Source of the DNA: Arthrobacter agilis
Lineage (GTDB): Bacteria; Actinomycetota; Actinomycetes; Actinomycetales; Micrococcaceae
Reading direction: 5' to 3'
Length of the DNA: 64,000 nt
Assembly (NCBI RefSeq): GCF_006494655.1
Contig: NZ_VHIM01000003.1
Span: 372,001-436,000 of the forward strand
Every line of letters starts with the position of its first letter. The first letter of the stretch is position 1. The notes under the pieces are model-generated. The model ran no database searches. It saw only the letters and a list, made by a program, of their open reading frames with translations, and was not told the origin of the DNA. Positions 8,428 through 17,199 of the stretch are shown one piece after another. A program made the position numbers and the translations under genes.

Positions 8428-9792
8428 ATGGCCGAGAAGTCCCAGCGGGAACACCAGCAGGCCGGCGGCCCAGACGAACCAGCTGGGAACAGCGATGAGC
8501 AGAAGCTCTCTCTCGTCGGGTCGGTGGCGCTGGGAACGGGTGTGATGATCGGCGCCGGTATCTTCGCTCTCGTCGGGCAGGTCGCGGAACTGGCGGGCGG
8601 CTGGGTGCCGTGGGCGTTCCTCGCCGGCGCGATCGTCGTCGCCTTCAGTTCCTACTCGTACATCCGGTACTCGGCAGCGAACCCGTCCTCAGGAGGGATC
8701 GCGATGCTTCTCAAGGCCGCGTACGGCCCGGGCGTGATCGCCGGGTCTTTCTCCCTGTTCATGTACGTGTCGATGATTCTCGCCGAGAGCCTGCTGGGCC
8801 GGACCTTCGGCACCTATGTCCTCCGGCCCTTCGGATTGCAGGACTCCGCACTCCTGGTGCCCGTCCTCGCTGTCCTGGCCATCGCGGCCGCGGCGCTCGT
8901 GAACCTGGTCGGCAACCAGTGGGTGGAGCGATCGGCGACGGTGACGGCGGCGCTGAAGATCATCGGGATCGCGGTCCTCGCCATCGGCGGGCTCCTCGCC
9001 TCCGGCCTCTCCTCCCTCAGCAGGCTCTTCACCACGGCTGACCGGACTCCACCCGAGTCCGGGTGGCTCGGGTTCCTCGCCGGCGTCACCCTCTGCATCC
9101 TCGCCTACAAGGGGTTCACCACGATCACCAACCAGGGCGCCGACCTGAGGAAGCCGGAACGCAACGTCGGGCGGTCGATCATGATCGCGATCGGTCTCTG
9201 CACCGTCCTGTACCTCCTGATCACCGTGGCCGTCACAGGGAGTCTCACCGTCCCCGAGATCGTCGACGCCAGGGACTACGCCCTCGCCGAGGCCGCCGAA
9301 CCGGCCTTCGGATCCCTGGGCGTGACCCTGACCGTCATCATCGCGATCATCGCCACGCTCTCCGGCCTGATCGCGAGCCTGTTCTCCGTGTCCAAGCTCT
9401 ACGACATGCTCCACGACATGGGTCAGGCACCGGGCCTTCCGAGGCACTCCACCCACCAGTCGCTGCTCATCACGGCCGGACTCGCGATCGTGATGGCCTC
9501 ATTCTTCGATCTCACGCAGATCGCGTCCCTCGGGGCGATCCTCTACCTCGCCATGGACATCGCCATCCACTGGGGCATCATCCGCCACCTCAGGCACGAG
9601 ATCGAGGTGAAGCCGTGGGTCCCGTTCGTCGCCATCGTCCTGGATCTGGCGGTCCTGGTGCCGTTCCTGTTCCTCCGGGCGCAATCCGACCCGTTCACCC
9701 TGATCATCACCGCAGTGACTGCCGCCGTCCTGCTCATCGTCCAGTGGCTCATGGTCCGTCGACGGAGCCGGCACCAGGACCACGCGGGCTGA
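8428..9792 (+). CDS. APC-family amino-acid permease
   Basis: A 454-residue secondary transporter of the amino acid-polyamine-organocation superfamily with about 12 predicted membrane helices. The start of helix 1, LGTGVMIGAGIFALVGQVAELAGG, carries the GAGIF motif characteristic of the family. The ATG at 8428 has AGGGAGA eight bases upstream and places helix 1 at a normal distance; upstream in-frame codons encode an Arg-rich stretch and are unlikely to be translated. It stands alone after the sugar operon. Substrate not predictable. Confidence 0.9.
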   Translation: MAEKSQREHQQAGGPDEPAGNSDEQKLSLVGSVALGTGVMIGAGIFALVGQVAELAGGWVPWAFLAGAIVVAFSSYSYIRYSAANPSSGGIAMLLKAAYGPGVIAGSFSLFMYVSMILAESLLGRTFGTYVLRPFGLQDSALLVPVLAVLAIAAAALVNLVGNQWVERSATVTAALKIIGIAVLAIGGLLASGLSSLSRLFTTADRTPPESGWLGFLAGVTLCILAYKGFTTITNQGADLRKPERNVGRSIMIAIGLCTVLYLLITVAVTGSLTVPEIVDARDYALAEAAEPAFGSLGVTLTVIIAIIATLSGLIASLFSVSKLYDMLHDMGQAPGLPRHSTHQSLLITAGLAIVMASFFDLTQIASLGAILYLAMDIAIHWGIIRHLRHEIEVKPWVPFVAIVLDLAVLVPFLFLRAQSDPFTLIITAVTAAVLLIVQWLMVRRRSRHQDHAG

Positions 9793-9871
9793 AGCTCCCG
9801 CGGCGGACGGCCCGGCTACCGGCACCGCGCTCGCCCCACCTCGCACCGGATCGAGTACCAGCGGTCGGCTC

Positions 9872-11218
9872 TCAGCGATCCGATCCGCCGTCCGCTTCGT
9901 GCTCCGGAGTGCTGCCGCCGTTCTCCTCCGAGCCTCGAGCATCCAGGGTGTCCTGCCGTGAGGCAACAGGTTCCCGGTTCTCCAGGGTCTGCAGATTACT
10001 GCGAACCGCGTCGCGTATCCCCTCGTCCGGGGCATCGCTGCCCGGGGTGCTGCTGGGCCCGTGCCCGTGCTCGTCCATCAGGGTCCGGGTCTCCGCATCC
10101 GCCACGGGATCATCGGCGGTGCTCCCACCGCCGTCGGCGTTCCAGGCCTTGATGCCGGCCCAGGCGACGGCGGTGAGGGGTACGGCGAGAATCGCACCGA
10201 TGATGCCGGCGAGGATCGTGCCCGCCGTGAGGGCGACGAGGATCACGAGAGGGTGGACGCTGAGGGTGTGGCCCATGACGACCGGCTGCAGCAGGTTGCC
10301 TTCGAGCTGGTTGACGAGGATCACGACGACGAGCACGATCAGTGCCGTGCCCGGGCCGTTGGTCACCAGTGCGACGAGGGTTGCGACGGCGCCCGCGAGC
10401 GTTGCGCCGACGATGGGGATGAAGGCACCGATGAAGACGACGGCGGCCAGCGGCAGGGCCAGGGGCACCCCGAGGATCACCAGTGCGAGGCCGATGAAGA
10501 AGGCGTCGACGGCCGCGACGATCGCCGTCCCGCGAACGTATCCGCCGAGGACGGCGACGGTCTGGTCCCCGACCCGGCGGGCCTTGACCAGACGCTGCCC
10601 TGTGAACGCCCGCAGGATGAACGCCCAGATCTGCTCACCATCCTTGAGGAAGAAGAAGAGGATCACGACCAGCAGGAGAAGTCCCGTGAGGAAATTCGTC
10701 GCGGCGCTGAGCCCGGCGAGGGCTGTGGTGCCGGCGGCGCTGCTGGTGGCGAAGTCCACCACGGCGTCACGTGCGGCCTGGAGTTGCCCGTCGTCGATCG
10801 GGAGCGGCCCGTTCCGCACGAACTGCACCAGCTGGTCCACGCCCTCGACCGCACTGGCCACCAGGGTGTCCGTCTGGCCCATGACGGCAAAGACGACGCC
10901 CGTCACCAGGGCGCCCAGGAGGGCGAGGAGCGCGACGAAGGAGACCGCCGTCGCGAGCGCGCTCGGCAGGCCTTTCCGCCGAAGCCACGACACGAGCGGT
11001 CCGATCGCCGAGGCGAGGATGAGGGCCAGCAGCACGGGGATGATCACCAGGCGGACCTGGAGGAGCGCGTAGACGACCACCGTGAAGAGGGCCAGCAGCA
11101 GGAGGACCTGGGCGGCTTTATGGGCCGTGCGGCCCAGTGGCCCGGCCCAGGCATCCGGCTGCCGATCGTGCTGGGGTGAGGGGCGTGAACGTGTGCCCGG
11201 TGAAGAGGAAGAGCTCAT
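9872..11218 (-). CDS. AI-2E/PerM-family transporter (448 aa)
   Basis: A membrane protein of the AI-2 exporter superfamily (PerM, formerly UPF0118). After a polar tail come helices VLLLLALFTVVVYALL and VRLVIIPVLLALILASAIGPLV, a central soluble part, then the LLLLVVILFFFLKDGEQIWAF core typical of the family and three or more C-terminal helices including GNLLQPVVMGHTLSVHPLVILVAL. The C-terminal tail of about 75 residues is Asp/Glu/Ser rich. It is divergent from the paralogue at 11441. Family members have been linked to small-molecule or ion export; the substrate here is unknown. Confidence 0.9.
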   Translation of the reverse strand: MSSSSSPGTRSRPSPQHDRQPDAWAGPLGRTAHKAAQVLLLLALFTVVVYALLQVRLVIIPVLLALILASAIGPLVSWLRRKGLPSALATAVSFVALLALLGALVTGVVFAVMGQTDTLVASAVEGVDQLVQFVRNGPLPIDDGQLQAARDAVVDFATSSAAGTTALAGLSAATNFLTGLLLLVVILFFFLKDGEQIWAFILRAFTGQRLVKARRVGDQTVAVLGGYVRGTAIVAAVDAFFIGLALVILGVPLALPLAAVVFIGAFIPIVGATLAGAVATLVALVTNGPGTALIVLVVVILVNQLEGNLLQPVVMGHTLSVHPLVILVALTAGTILAGIIGAILAVPLTAVAWAGIKAWNADGGGSTADDPVADAETRTLMDEHGHGPSSTPGSDAPDEGIRDAVRSNLQTLENREPVASRQDTLDARGSEENGGSTPEHEADGGSDR

Positions 11219-11440
11219 CGTGGCGGCCTTTCGATCGGTGTGCTGTCTGCACAGGAGTGGACGACGATTGTGTGGCCAGCCGAACAGGTCGACGGCCGAG
11301 GGTCAAGGCAAGATCGTGTAGCCACGACTGCTGCGTGGCCGGAGGATAGGTTGGTAAGGAAGCGGGAGGCGCGATCATCGGTCCTGTCCGGAACGGACCT
11401 GGTGTCTCCGACCACCGGGACAGCTGATCGGAGATGGACG

Positions 11441-12571
11441 ATGGAGCAGGAGCCGATGTCGGGCGACCCGGGACCCTCGGCAGGCGCTCGCGCGGAGGGC
11501 CCCGTCAGTGTCTGGGCCGCCCGCCCGGGTAGAGCCCTCGTGGCTGCACTGCTGATCGCCCTCGTCGTGATCGCGGTCCTGGCGATCGGATCGGTCCTGG
11601 TCCGGCTGCAGCTCATCGTCGTCCCCGTGGTCGTCGCGCTGCTCCTCGCCTCCGCGATCCACCCCCTGGTCGATATCCTGCGGCGCCGGAACGTTCCGAC
11701 GCTGGCGGCTGTCTGGCTTTCCCTGCTGGCAGGGATCGCCCTCATCGGCGGGCTGGGATGGGCGGTCGTCCACTCGATCACCTCGCAGTGGAGCCAGATC
11801 TCGGTCAATTCGGACATCGGGTTCGGGCGCATCGAGCGCCAGCTCGCAGCAACCCTGCCCTTCACCGAGGACGACCTCCGACGGGCCCGGGAATCCGCGG
11901 TGGAGTCCTTCTTCGGCGGGTTCTCCGTCGGGGATGCCCTCGGAGCGCTGTCCATGCTGGCCAACGCGTTCACCGCGGTCCTGCTGACGATCGTGGTCCT
12001 GTTCTTCTTCCTCAAGGACGGCCGGAGCATGTGGATCTTCTTCACCCGGCCCCTCACAGGAAGGACCCTGGAGCGGACGCAGCACACCGGTGACCAGGTG
12101 ATCGTGACCCTGGGTGGATATCTCCGCGGAACCACGGTCATCGCACTGATCGACGCGACGGGCATCGGCCTGGCGATGTTCTTCCTCGGTGTTCCCTTCG
12201 CCCTGCCGCTGACGATGATCATCTTCCTCGGCGGGTTCGTCCCCGTGATCGGAGCGACAGTCACCGGGATCTTCGCCGTCCTCGTCGCCTACGTCACCAG
12301 TGGAGCGGGTACCGCCATTGCGGTGGGAGTCGCCGTCGTCGTCGTCCAGCAGACGGAGGGCAACCTGCTCCAGCCGTTGATCATGGGCAGGGCGGTCAAA
12401 CTCCATCCTGTCGTGATCCTCCTCGCGCTCGGTGCGGGGGCTCTTCTCGGAGGTGTGATCGGAGCGGTTCTGGCCGTCCCTGCCACCGCCGTCAGCTGGG
12501 CTGCGGTGAAGGCCTGGAACGAGAAACCCGGTCGCGGCGCGCACCCGGTCGAACCGGGCACGCCCCACTGA
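11441..12571 (+). CDS. AI-2E/PerM-family transporter (376 aa)
   Basis: Second member of the family, divergently transcribed from its paralogue. The same landmarks are present: LIVVPVVVALLLASAIHPLV, TIVVLFFFLKDGRSMWIFF and GNLLQPLIMGRAVKLHPVVILLAL. The ATG at 11441 has GGAGA about eight bases upstream; the open frame continues further upstream with no membrane-protein character. It lacks the acidic tail of the other copy. Its stop lies three bases from the stop of the converging lipoprotein gene. Confidence 0.88.
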   Translation: MEQEPMSGDPGPSAGARAEGPVSVWAARPGRALVAALLIALVVIAVLAIGSVLVRLQLIVVPVVVALLLASAIHPLVDILRRRNVPTLAAVWLSLLAGIALIGGLGWAVVHSITSQWSQISVNSDIGFGRIERQLAATLPFTEDDLRRARESAVESFFGGFSVGDALGALSMLANAFTAVLLTIVVLFFFLKDGRSMWIFFTRPLTGRTLERTQHTGDQVIVTLGGYLRGTTVIALIDATGIGLAMFFLGVPFALPLTMIIFLGGFVPVIGATVTGIFAVLVAYVTSGAGTAIAVGVAVVVVQQTEGNLLQPLIMGRAVKLHPVVILLALGAGALLGGVIGAVLAVPATAVSWAAVKAWNEKPGRGAHPVEPGTPH

Positions 12572-12574
12572 CCG

Positions 12575-13141
12575 TCAGCCCGCCGAGGTGAGAGCGGCCG
12601 TCTCCGTGGCCTCGATGTAGGCCCGTTCTTCCTCCTGTTCGACCGCAGCGTCCTCCAGATCGACCCCCAGTTCCTGCTCGATCGTGGCGCGGTCGAAGTC
12701 CTCACGCACCGTGCCGATGACTCCGACGGGCACGCCGGGGGCGAGCCCTGGAATGGCCTGCTCGTGGACGACCAGGAGCGGTTCGATGACGACCTCGTCG
12801 AGGTCGACCGGCTCCTCCGTCTCCCCGCCCCCGGCCGTATCGACGATGGTGAAGACGTTCGGTGAGATGACCTCACCCACGATGGCCGCGACCGTGACCT
12901 CCTCACCCACGTAGAACTCCACGTCGTCGTAGAACTCGCGATCGTAGACACCCGTGTAGTCGCCAAACGAATCAACGGACCCGGAGTCCTCCTCCAAGGG
13001 AGCATCAGCCCCCTGGCTCACGTCGACGATGGCCGGAAGCTCATCATCGCCGTTGGAACACCCACTGATTCCCCAGAGCGCGGCACATCCCACCGCGCCG
13101 GCGGCGATCGTGCGGGTGAAAGCGTTCTTCTCGAGCTTCAT
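12575..13141 (-). CDS. Small secreted lipoprotein, OB-like repeat family, intact copy
   Basis: A 188-residue lipoprotein: basic start MKLEKNAFTR, hydrophobic AAGAVGCAALWGIS, lipobox SGC at about 26-28. The mature part is strongly acidic and contains YVGEEVTVAAIVGEVISPNVF and VGVIGTVREDFDRATIEQELG, a beta-rich pattern like OB-fold secreted domains. The same blocks occur in the frameshifted copy at 13900-14432, so the two are tandem paralogues. AAGGAG precedes the ATG. Function unknown; a surface protein expressed under stress would fit its neighbours, which is inference. Confidence 0.8.
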   Translation of the reverse strand: MKLEKNAFTRTIAAGAVGCAALWGISGCSNGDDELPAIVDVSQGADAPLEEDSGSVDSFGDYTGVYDREFYDDVEFYVGEEVTVAAIVGEVISPNVFTIVDTAGGGETEEPVDLDEVVIEPLLVVHEQAIPGLAPGVPVGVIGTVREDFDRATIEQELGVDLEDAAVEQEEERAYIEATETAALTSAG

Positions 13142-13171
13142 GGCTACTCCTTCATTTCTGATGCTGATCAG

Positions 13172-13642
13172 CTAGTTCGGCAGGTAGGGCTCGTAGCGTT
13201 CGAGCGTTCCGTCCACGACGGGGATGGACAGGGCCTCAGTGCCGTCCGGGGTGGTCGCGGTGATGGAGGTCCGCGCCCCTGGTGCATCGTCGACGGTTTC
13301 GAAGATGACCTCGTTGGTGTCGAGCGGGTACTGGCTGTCAGCGGGCACCGTGATGCGGACTTCGTCGTCGTCATCGGTGATGGTGATGTCGACGGGCTCC
13401 GCCGATTCGTTGTTCAGTGTTCCCAGGAGCCGTCCGGGCCGGCCTTCGTCCTCGGCGACGAGAAGGAAGCTGCGCAGCTCCACGGAGCCGACGACGCCGT
13501 CTTCCCCGACCGCGATCGCGTCCCAGTCCTCTTCCGCGGCGGAGTAGCAGCCGGTCAGGGAGAGCGAAGCAACAGCGAGCGAAGCTGCGAGGGTGAAATA
13601 AGGCTTTCGTCCGGTCGTCGTCCCGGTTGATGGGTTCATCAT
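13172..13642 (-). CDS. Small secreted lipoprotein, possibly LpqE/PCuAC-like
   Basis: A 156-residue lipoprotein with signal AASLAVASLSLTGC and lipobox LTGC. The mature domain, VGSVELRSFLLVAEDEGRPGRLLGTLNN followed by DITITDDDDEVRITVPA, has the immunoglobulin-like beta pattern seen in actinobacterial LpqE-type lipoproteins, but I do not see the His/Met copper motif of PCuAC chaperones. AGGAGA lies about ten bases before the ATG. It lies between the two paralogous OB-like lipoprotein genes on the same strand. Confidence in the gene is high, in the family low. Confidence 0.75.
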   Translation of the reverse strand: MMNPSTGTTTGRKPYFTLAASLAVASLSLTGCYSAAEEDWDAIAVGEDGVVGSVELRSFLLVAEDEGRPGRLLGTLNNESAEPVDITITDDDDEVRITVPADSQYPLDTNEVIFETVDDAPGARTSITATTPDGTEALSIPVVDGTLERYEPYLPN

Positions 13643-13899
13643 GCGCTTCGTCTCCTGGTGATTGTGAGGGGATCGGTCTGCTCAATTGTCGTTCTGCCGT
13701 GCGCGGCGCGTGCCGATCGGTCGTCGGGCGGTGGGTCCTTGCGCTCGAGACGGTTCGTCGGCGACCCTCCGAACCGGAAGCCCGTCAGGCCGTCGACGCC
13801 GTCCCGTACTCCACCTCTGCTCCGTGACTGCGGTGCCGGCCACGCGATGACAGTGGCCGGCACCGGATGCGGGCGCCGAGTGATTCTGCGGTTTCGGGG

Positions 13900-14432
13900 T
13901 CAGGAATCGGAGGCGACGGAGTCGTCGATCTCGGTGGCGTGGACGTAGTTCTCGCCGTCCCGGTCCTCGTACAGGGCATCGTCGAGGTCGACGCCGAGTT
14001 CTTCCTCGACGGTGACGAGGTCGAAGTCCTCCTTCACGGTCCCGGTGACCGCGACCGTCAGTTCGGGGCTCACCTCAGGAAGGTTCTCCGGGTGCACGAT
14101 GAGCAGTTCATCGACCGTCGTGTCGTCGGAGCCGGCGATCGTGAACGCGGTCGGATCGATGACCTCGTTGACGTCAGCCGAGAGCGTCACCTCCTCACCG
14201 ACATAGGACTCGTTGTCGTCGTACCAGGACTGGTCGTAGGCGCCGATATAGGCATCGTCCCCTTCGGCGACCTGCTCGTTGTCCTCCGTGTCGGCCTCCA
14301 CGACGTCTTCGACGTCGGCGCCTTGCTCGGACCGGACGTGTCGCTGCAGGCAGCAACGGACAGCACTGCGGCCGGCGCGATCGCGAGGGCGCCAGCCCTC
14401 TTCATCCAGGTGCTCCTGGTCATCGTTCCCAT
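13900..14432 (-). pseudogene. Frameshifted paralogue of the OB-like lipoprotein
   Basis: The region has two pieces in different frames. From ATG 14432 (GAGGAGGAG immediately upstream) the first frame encodes a full lipoprotein signal, MKRAGALAIAPAAVLSVAAC, then becomes Arg/Thr-rich nonsense. The second frame, from about 14328 to the stop at 13900, encodes SEQGADVEDVVE and the conserved blocks YVGEEVTLSADVNEVIDPTAF and VTGTVKEDFDLVTVEEELG, matching the intact gene at 12575-13141. Adding one base near 14328-14336 would restore a protein of about 177 residues. Either a real null mutation or a base-call error. Confidence 0.75.
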
Positions 14433-14516
14433 GACTCCTCCTCGGGATAGGTGAGGTCCGGCGGCACCTTCCGGCCCGTCGTCTCGGTGTGGTTGGGTTC
14501 TACGCCAGCCACAACC

Positions 14517-14530
14517 GTAAGCACGCTTAC
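14517..14530. promoter_or_regulatory. TAAGC palindrome upstream of the frameshifted lipoprotein
   Basis: GTAAGC-AC-GCTTAC, perfect 6-bp arms, 85 bases upstream of the lipoprotein ATG. Related sites occur at 22516-22527, 38053-38066 and 40267-40280. On the minus strand the sequence after it (GGTTGTGG) also resembles that after the 22516 site (GGTTGTTGG). Confidence 0.45.
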
Positions 14531-14669
14531 CAGCCGGGAGGCGACGAACAGCGGCATCCGTTGCGAAGACGCAACCGTCCCGTGACCGGGCCGAGATCAG
14601 CTGACCGGAGTCTGGCAATCAGCCGGGCGCACGCCGGGTATCGCGGCAGCCGAGCCACCGCGCCCGAGG

Positions 14670-17150
14670 TCAGGGATTGACGGTGATCCGGGGGATCGAC
14701 GCCGTGACCAGTGATCCGTCGGCGCGACGGCTGCCCTCGATGTCGCTCGTGGTGGGCGTCCCGGTGAGGCGCGGACCCTGGCCGTCGAGGGGTACCGTCA
14801 CCGGGGTCCCGGGTGCCACCGCGACAGGCCGCCCCTGAACCGAGACCGTGGTGGGACCGCCGGTCTCCACCGTCAGCGTCATGGCGTCCTGCCGGACCTC
14901 CACCCGCAGCCTCGTGCCGTGCAGCATGACCCGGAAGGTGACGGCCGTCCAGGTCTCGGGCAGCCGCGGATGGAAGGTGATCTGCCCGCCGTGGTCGCGC
15001 ATGCCGCCGAAACCGTACACCAGGGCGCTCCACACCCCGCCCGTGGAGGCCACGTGGATTCCGTCGGACGTGTTGCGGTGCAGGTCCGCGAGGTCCACGA
15101 ACAGTGAGGAGAGGAAGTAGCGCAGTGCGAGGTCGTGGTAGCCCACTTCCGCGGCGATGATCGACTGGACCACGGCCGAGAGTGTCGAGTCCCCGGTGGT
15201 CAGGGCCTCGTAGTACTCGAAGTCGGAGCGCTTCTGCTCCATGGTGAACTCGTGCCCCTGCAGCAGGAGAGCCAGGACCACATCGGCCTGCTTGAGCACC
15301 TGGAAGCGGTAGATCACGAGCGGGTGGAAGTGCAGGAGCAGGGGCCGCTTGGTGGGCGGCGTGTTCTCCAGGTCCCAGAGTTCCTTGTCCAGGAAGGCCG
15401 CGTCCTGGGGGTGGATGCCCGCGCGCTCGTCGAACGGGATGAACATTTTCTCCGCTGCGAGCGTCCATTCGACGAGTTCGTCGTCCTCGAGCCTGAGCCG
15501 CGCCGCCATGCGGGCGTGGGCTGCAGGATCCACGGCCCGCAGGGAATCGACGGCATGGACCGCGGACCGGAGGTTGGCCCGCGCCATCACGTTGGTGTAC
15601 AGGTTGTCGTTCACCACCGTCGTGTACTCGTCCGGTCCCGTGACCCCGTGGATGTGGAAGTTGTCGTCGCCGTTGCTCCGCCAGAACCCGAGGTCCGCCC
15701 ACATGCGTGCGGTCTCCACGAGGATGTCCACCGCGCCCCGGTACAGGAAGTCGTCGTCGCCCGTTGCTGCCACGTACTGCATGAGGGCATAGGAGATGTC
15801 GGCGTCGATATGGTACTGGGCAGTACTCGCCGCGTAGTAGGCCGAGGATTCCTGCCCGTTGATCGTGCGCCAGGGGAACAGTGCACCCCGCTGGTTGAGC
15901 TCGGCGGCCCGGGACCGGGCCGCGTCCAGCATCGCCTGCCGGAACCGGAGGGCATTGCGCGCGACGACGGGTGCCGTGTAGCTCAGGAACGGAAGGACGT
16001 ACACCTCCGTGTCCCAGAAGTAGTGCCCCCCGTAGCCGGAACCTGACACGCCCTTCGCGGCGATACCCCCGCCGTCCGTCCGGGCGGTGGACTGCGCGAG
16101 CTGGAAGAGGTTCCACCGGATTGCCTGCTGGACGGCCGGCTGACCCTCGACCGCGACGTCGGAGCGCCCCCAGAAGTCGGCGAGCCAGTCCTTCTGCTGG
16201 CCGAGGTGCTCCTCCAGGGTCATCTCGCGTGCGCGGTCGAGGGTCCGGCAGCAGCGGTCGGCGAGTTCCCGCGCCGGCACGCTCCGTGAGGTGTGGTAGC
16301 TCACGGTCTTGAGGAGTCGGACGGGCCGGCCGGGCTTCGCCTTCACCCGGTACACGTGCTTCGCGAGGTCGTCCTCGATGTGCGAGCTCTGGTCCCACTC
16401 GTTGTCCGTGCGGAACTCGTGCTCGATCCCGCAGGCAATGGTCATGCGGGAGTTCGTGGTGCTGTAGCCGAGCAGGTACCGGGGTCCGTCGGCCCGTTTG
16501 AGGCGCGGCTGAAGCACGCGGTCGCGGAAGGACTCCGCCTTGCGCGGATCGAAGGCGCTGCCGTCCCCGGCCGGGCTCACATGGTATTCGTCCATGCCGT
16601 CCTGCCGGTTGAGGATCTGGCTGGAGATGAGGACGGAGGCATCGGCGTCGAGCATCTCCACCTCGTAGTCGATCAGGGCGAGGTGCCGGTCGGTGAACGA
16701 GACCATGCGTCGGGACCGGATGAGGACGTGCTTGCCCGACGGCGTCCGCCACTCGATCTCGCGGGTGAGGGTGCCGTCGGCGAAGTCGAGGCGCCGCGTG
16801 TGCCGCAGGATGTCCGCCCGGGTGACCATGAACGGCTCGTCGTCGACGTACAGGCGGATGATCTTCGCGTCCGGCACATTGACGATCGTCTGCCCCACGC
16901 GCGCGAACCCGAAGGCTTCCTCGGCGTGCTGGATGGGCCAGGTCTCGTGGAAGCCGTTGATGAACGTGCCCGCATCGTAGCCGTCCCTGCCCTCGTCGAG
17001 GTTGCCCCGCAGCCCGAGGTACCCGTTGCCGACGGTGAAGAGCGTCTCGTTGCGGCCGGCCTGGGCGGCATCGAAATCGGTCTCGACGAGCGCCCATTCG
17101 TCGACGGGGAAGTGATTTCGGTCAACGGGGTCTGCTGCGGGGAAGATCAT
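14670..17150 (-). CDS. Glycoside hydrolase family 65 disaccharide phosphorylase
   Basis: An 826-residue GH65 protein, probably maltose, trehalose or kojibiose phosphorylase, converting an alpha-glucobiose plus phosphate to glucose and beta-glucose 1-phosphate. The N-terminal domain starts with NETLFTVGNGYLGLRGN; the catalytic (alpha/alpha)6 barrel carries YFWDTEVYVLPFL and the general acid E508 in HGVTGPDEYT; a C-terminal beta domain follows. The upstream neighbour is a beta-phosphoglucomutase, which would convert the product to glucose 6-phosphate, so the inverting phosphorylase role is well supported. The exact disaccharide cannot be decided from sequence. Confidence 0.92.
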   Translation of the reverse strand: MIFPAADPVDRNHFPVDEWALVETDFDAAQAGRNETLFTVGNGYLGLRGNLDEGRDGYDAGTFINGFHETWPIQHAEEAFGFARVGQTIVNVPDAKIIRLYVDDEPFMVTRADILRHTRRLDFADGTLTREIEWRTPSGKHVLIRSRRMVSFTDRHLALIDYEVEMLDADASVLISSQILNRQDGMDEYHVSPAGDGSAFDPRKAESFRDRVLQPRLKRADGPRYLLGYSTTNSRMTIACGIEHEFRTDNEWDQSSHIEDDLAKHVYRVKAKPGRPVRLLKTVSYHTSRSVPARELADRCCRTLDRAREMTLEEHLGQQKDWLADFWGRSDVAVEGQPAVQQAIRWNLFQLAQSTARTDGGGIAAKGVSGSGYGGHYFWDTEVYVLPFLSYTAPVVARNALRFRQAMLDAARSRAAELNQRGALFPWRTINGQESSAYYAASTAQYHIDADISYALMQYVAATGDDDFLYRGAVDILVETARMWADLGFWRSNGDDNFHIHGVTGPDEYTTVVNDNLYTNVMARANLRSAVHAVDSLRAVDPAAHARMAARLRLEDDELVEWTLAAEKMFIPFDERAGIHPQDAAFLDKELWDLENTPPTKRPLLLHFHPLVIYRFQVLKQADVVLALLLQGHEFTMEQKRSDFEYYEALTTGDSTLSAVVQSIIAAEVGYHDLALRYFLSSLFVDLADLHRNTSDGIHVASTGGVWSALVYGFGGMRDHGGQITFHPRLPETWTAVTFRVMLHGTRLRVEVRQDAMTLTVETGGPTTVSVQGRPVAVAPGTPVTVPLDGQGPRLTGTPTTSDIEGSRRADGSLVTASIPRITVNP

Positions 17151-17199
17151 CGGTGTCCTGTGCTGGATGGGGCCGGGCGAGCGGAAAAGGGTGCGGGCG

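Noticed and set aside
14300-14345. Programmed ribosomal frameshift in the split lipoprotein
   Set aside because: No slippery heptamer or downstream stimulatory structure is visible at the junction, so a mutation or base-call error is simpler.
14527-17097. An 856-codon open frame on the minus strand in another frame of the GH65 gene
   Set aside because: Arg/Pro/Gly/Ala-rich composition typical of a frame shadow; the GH65 frame carries all conserved motifs.
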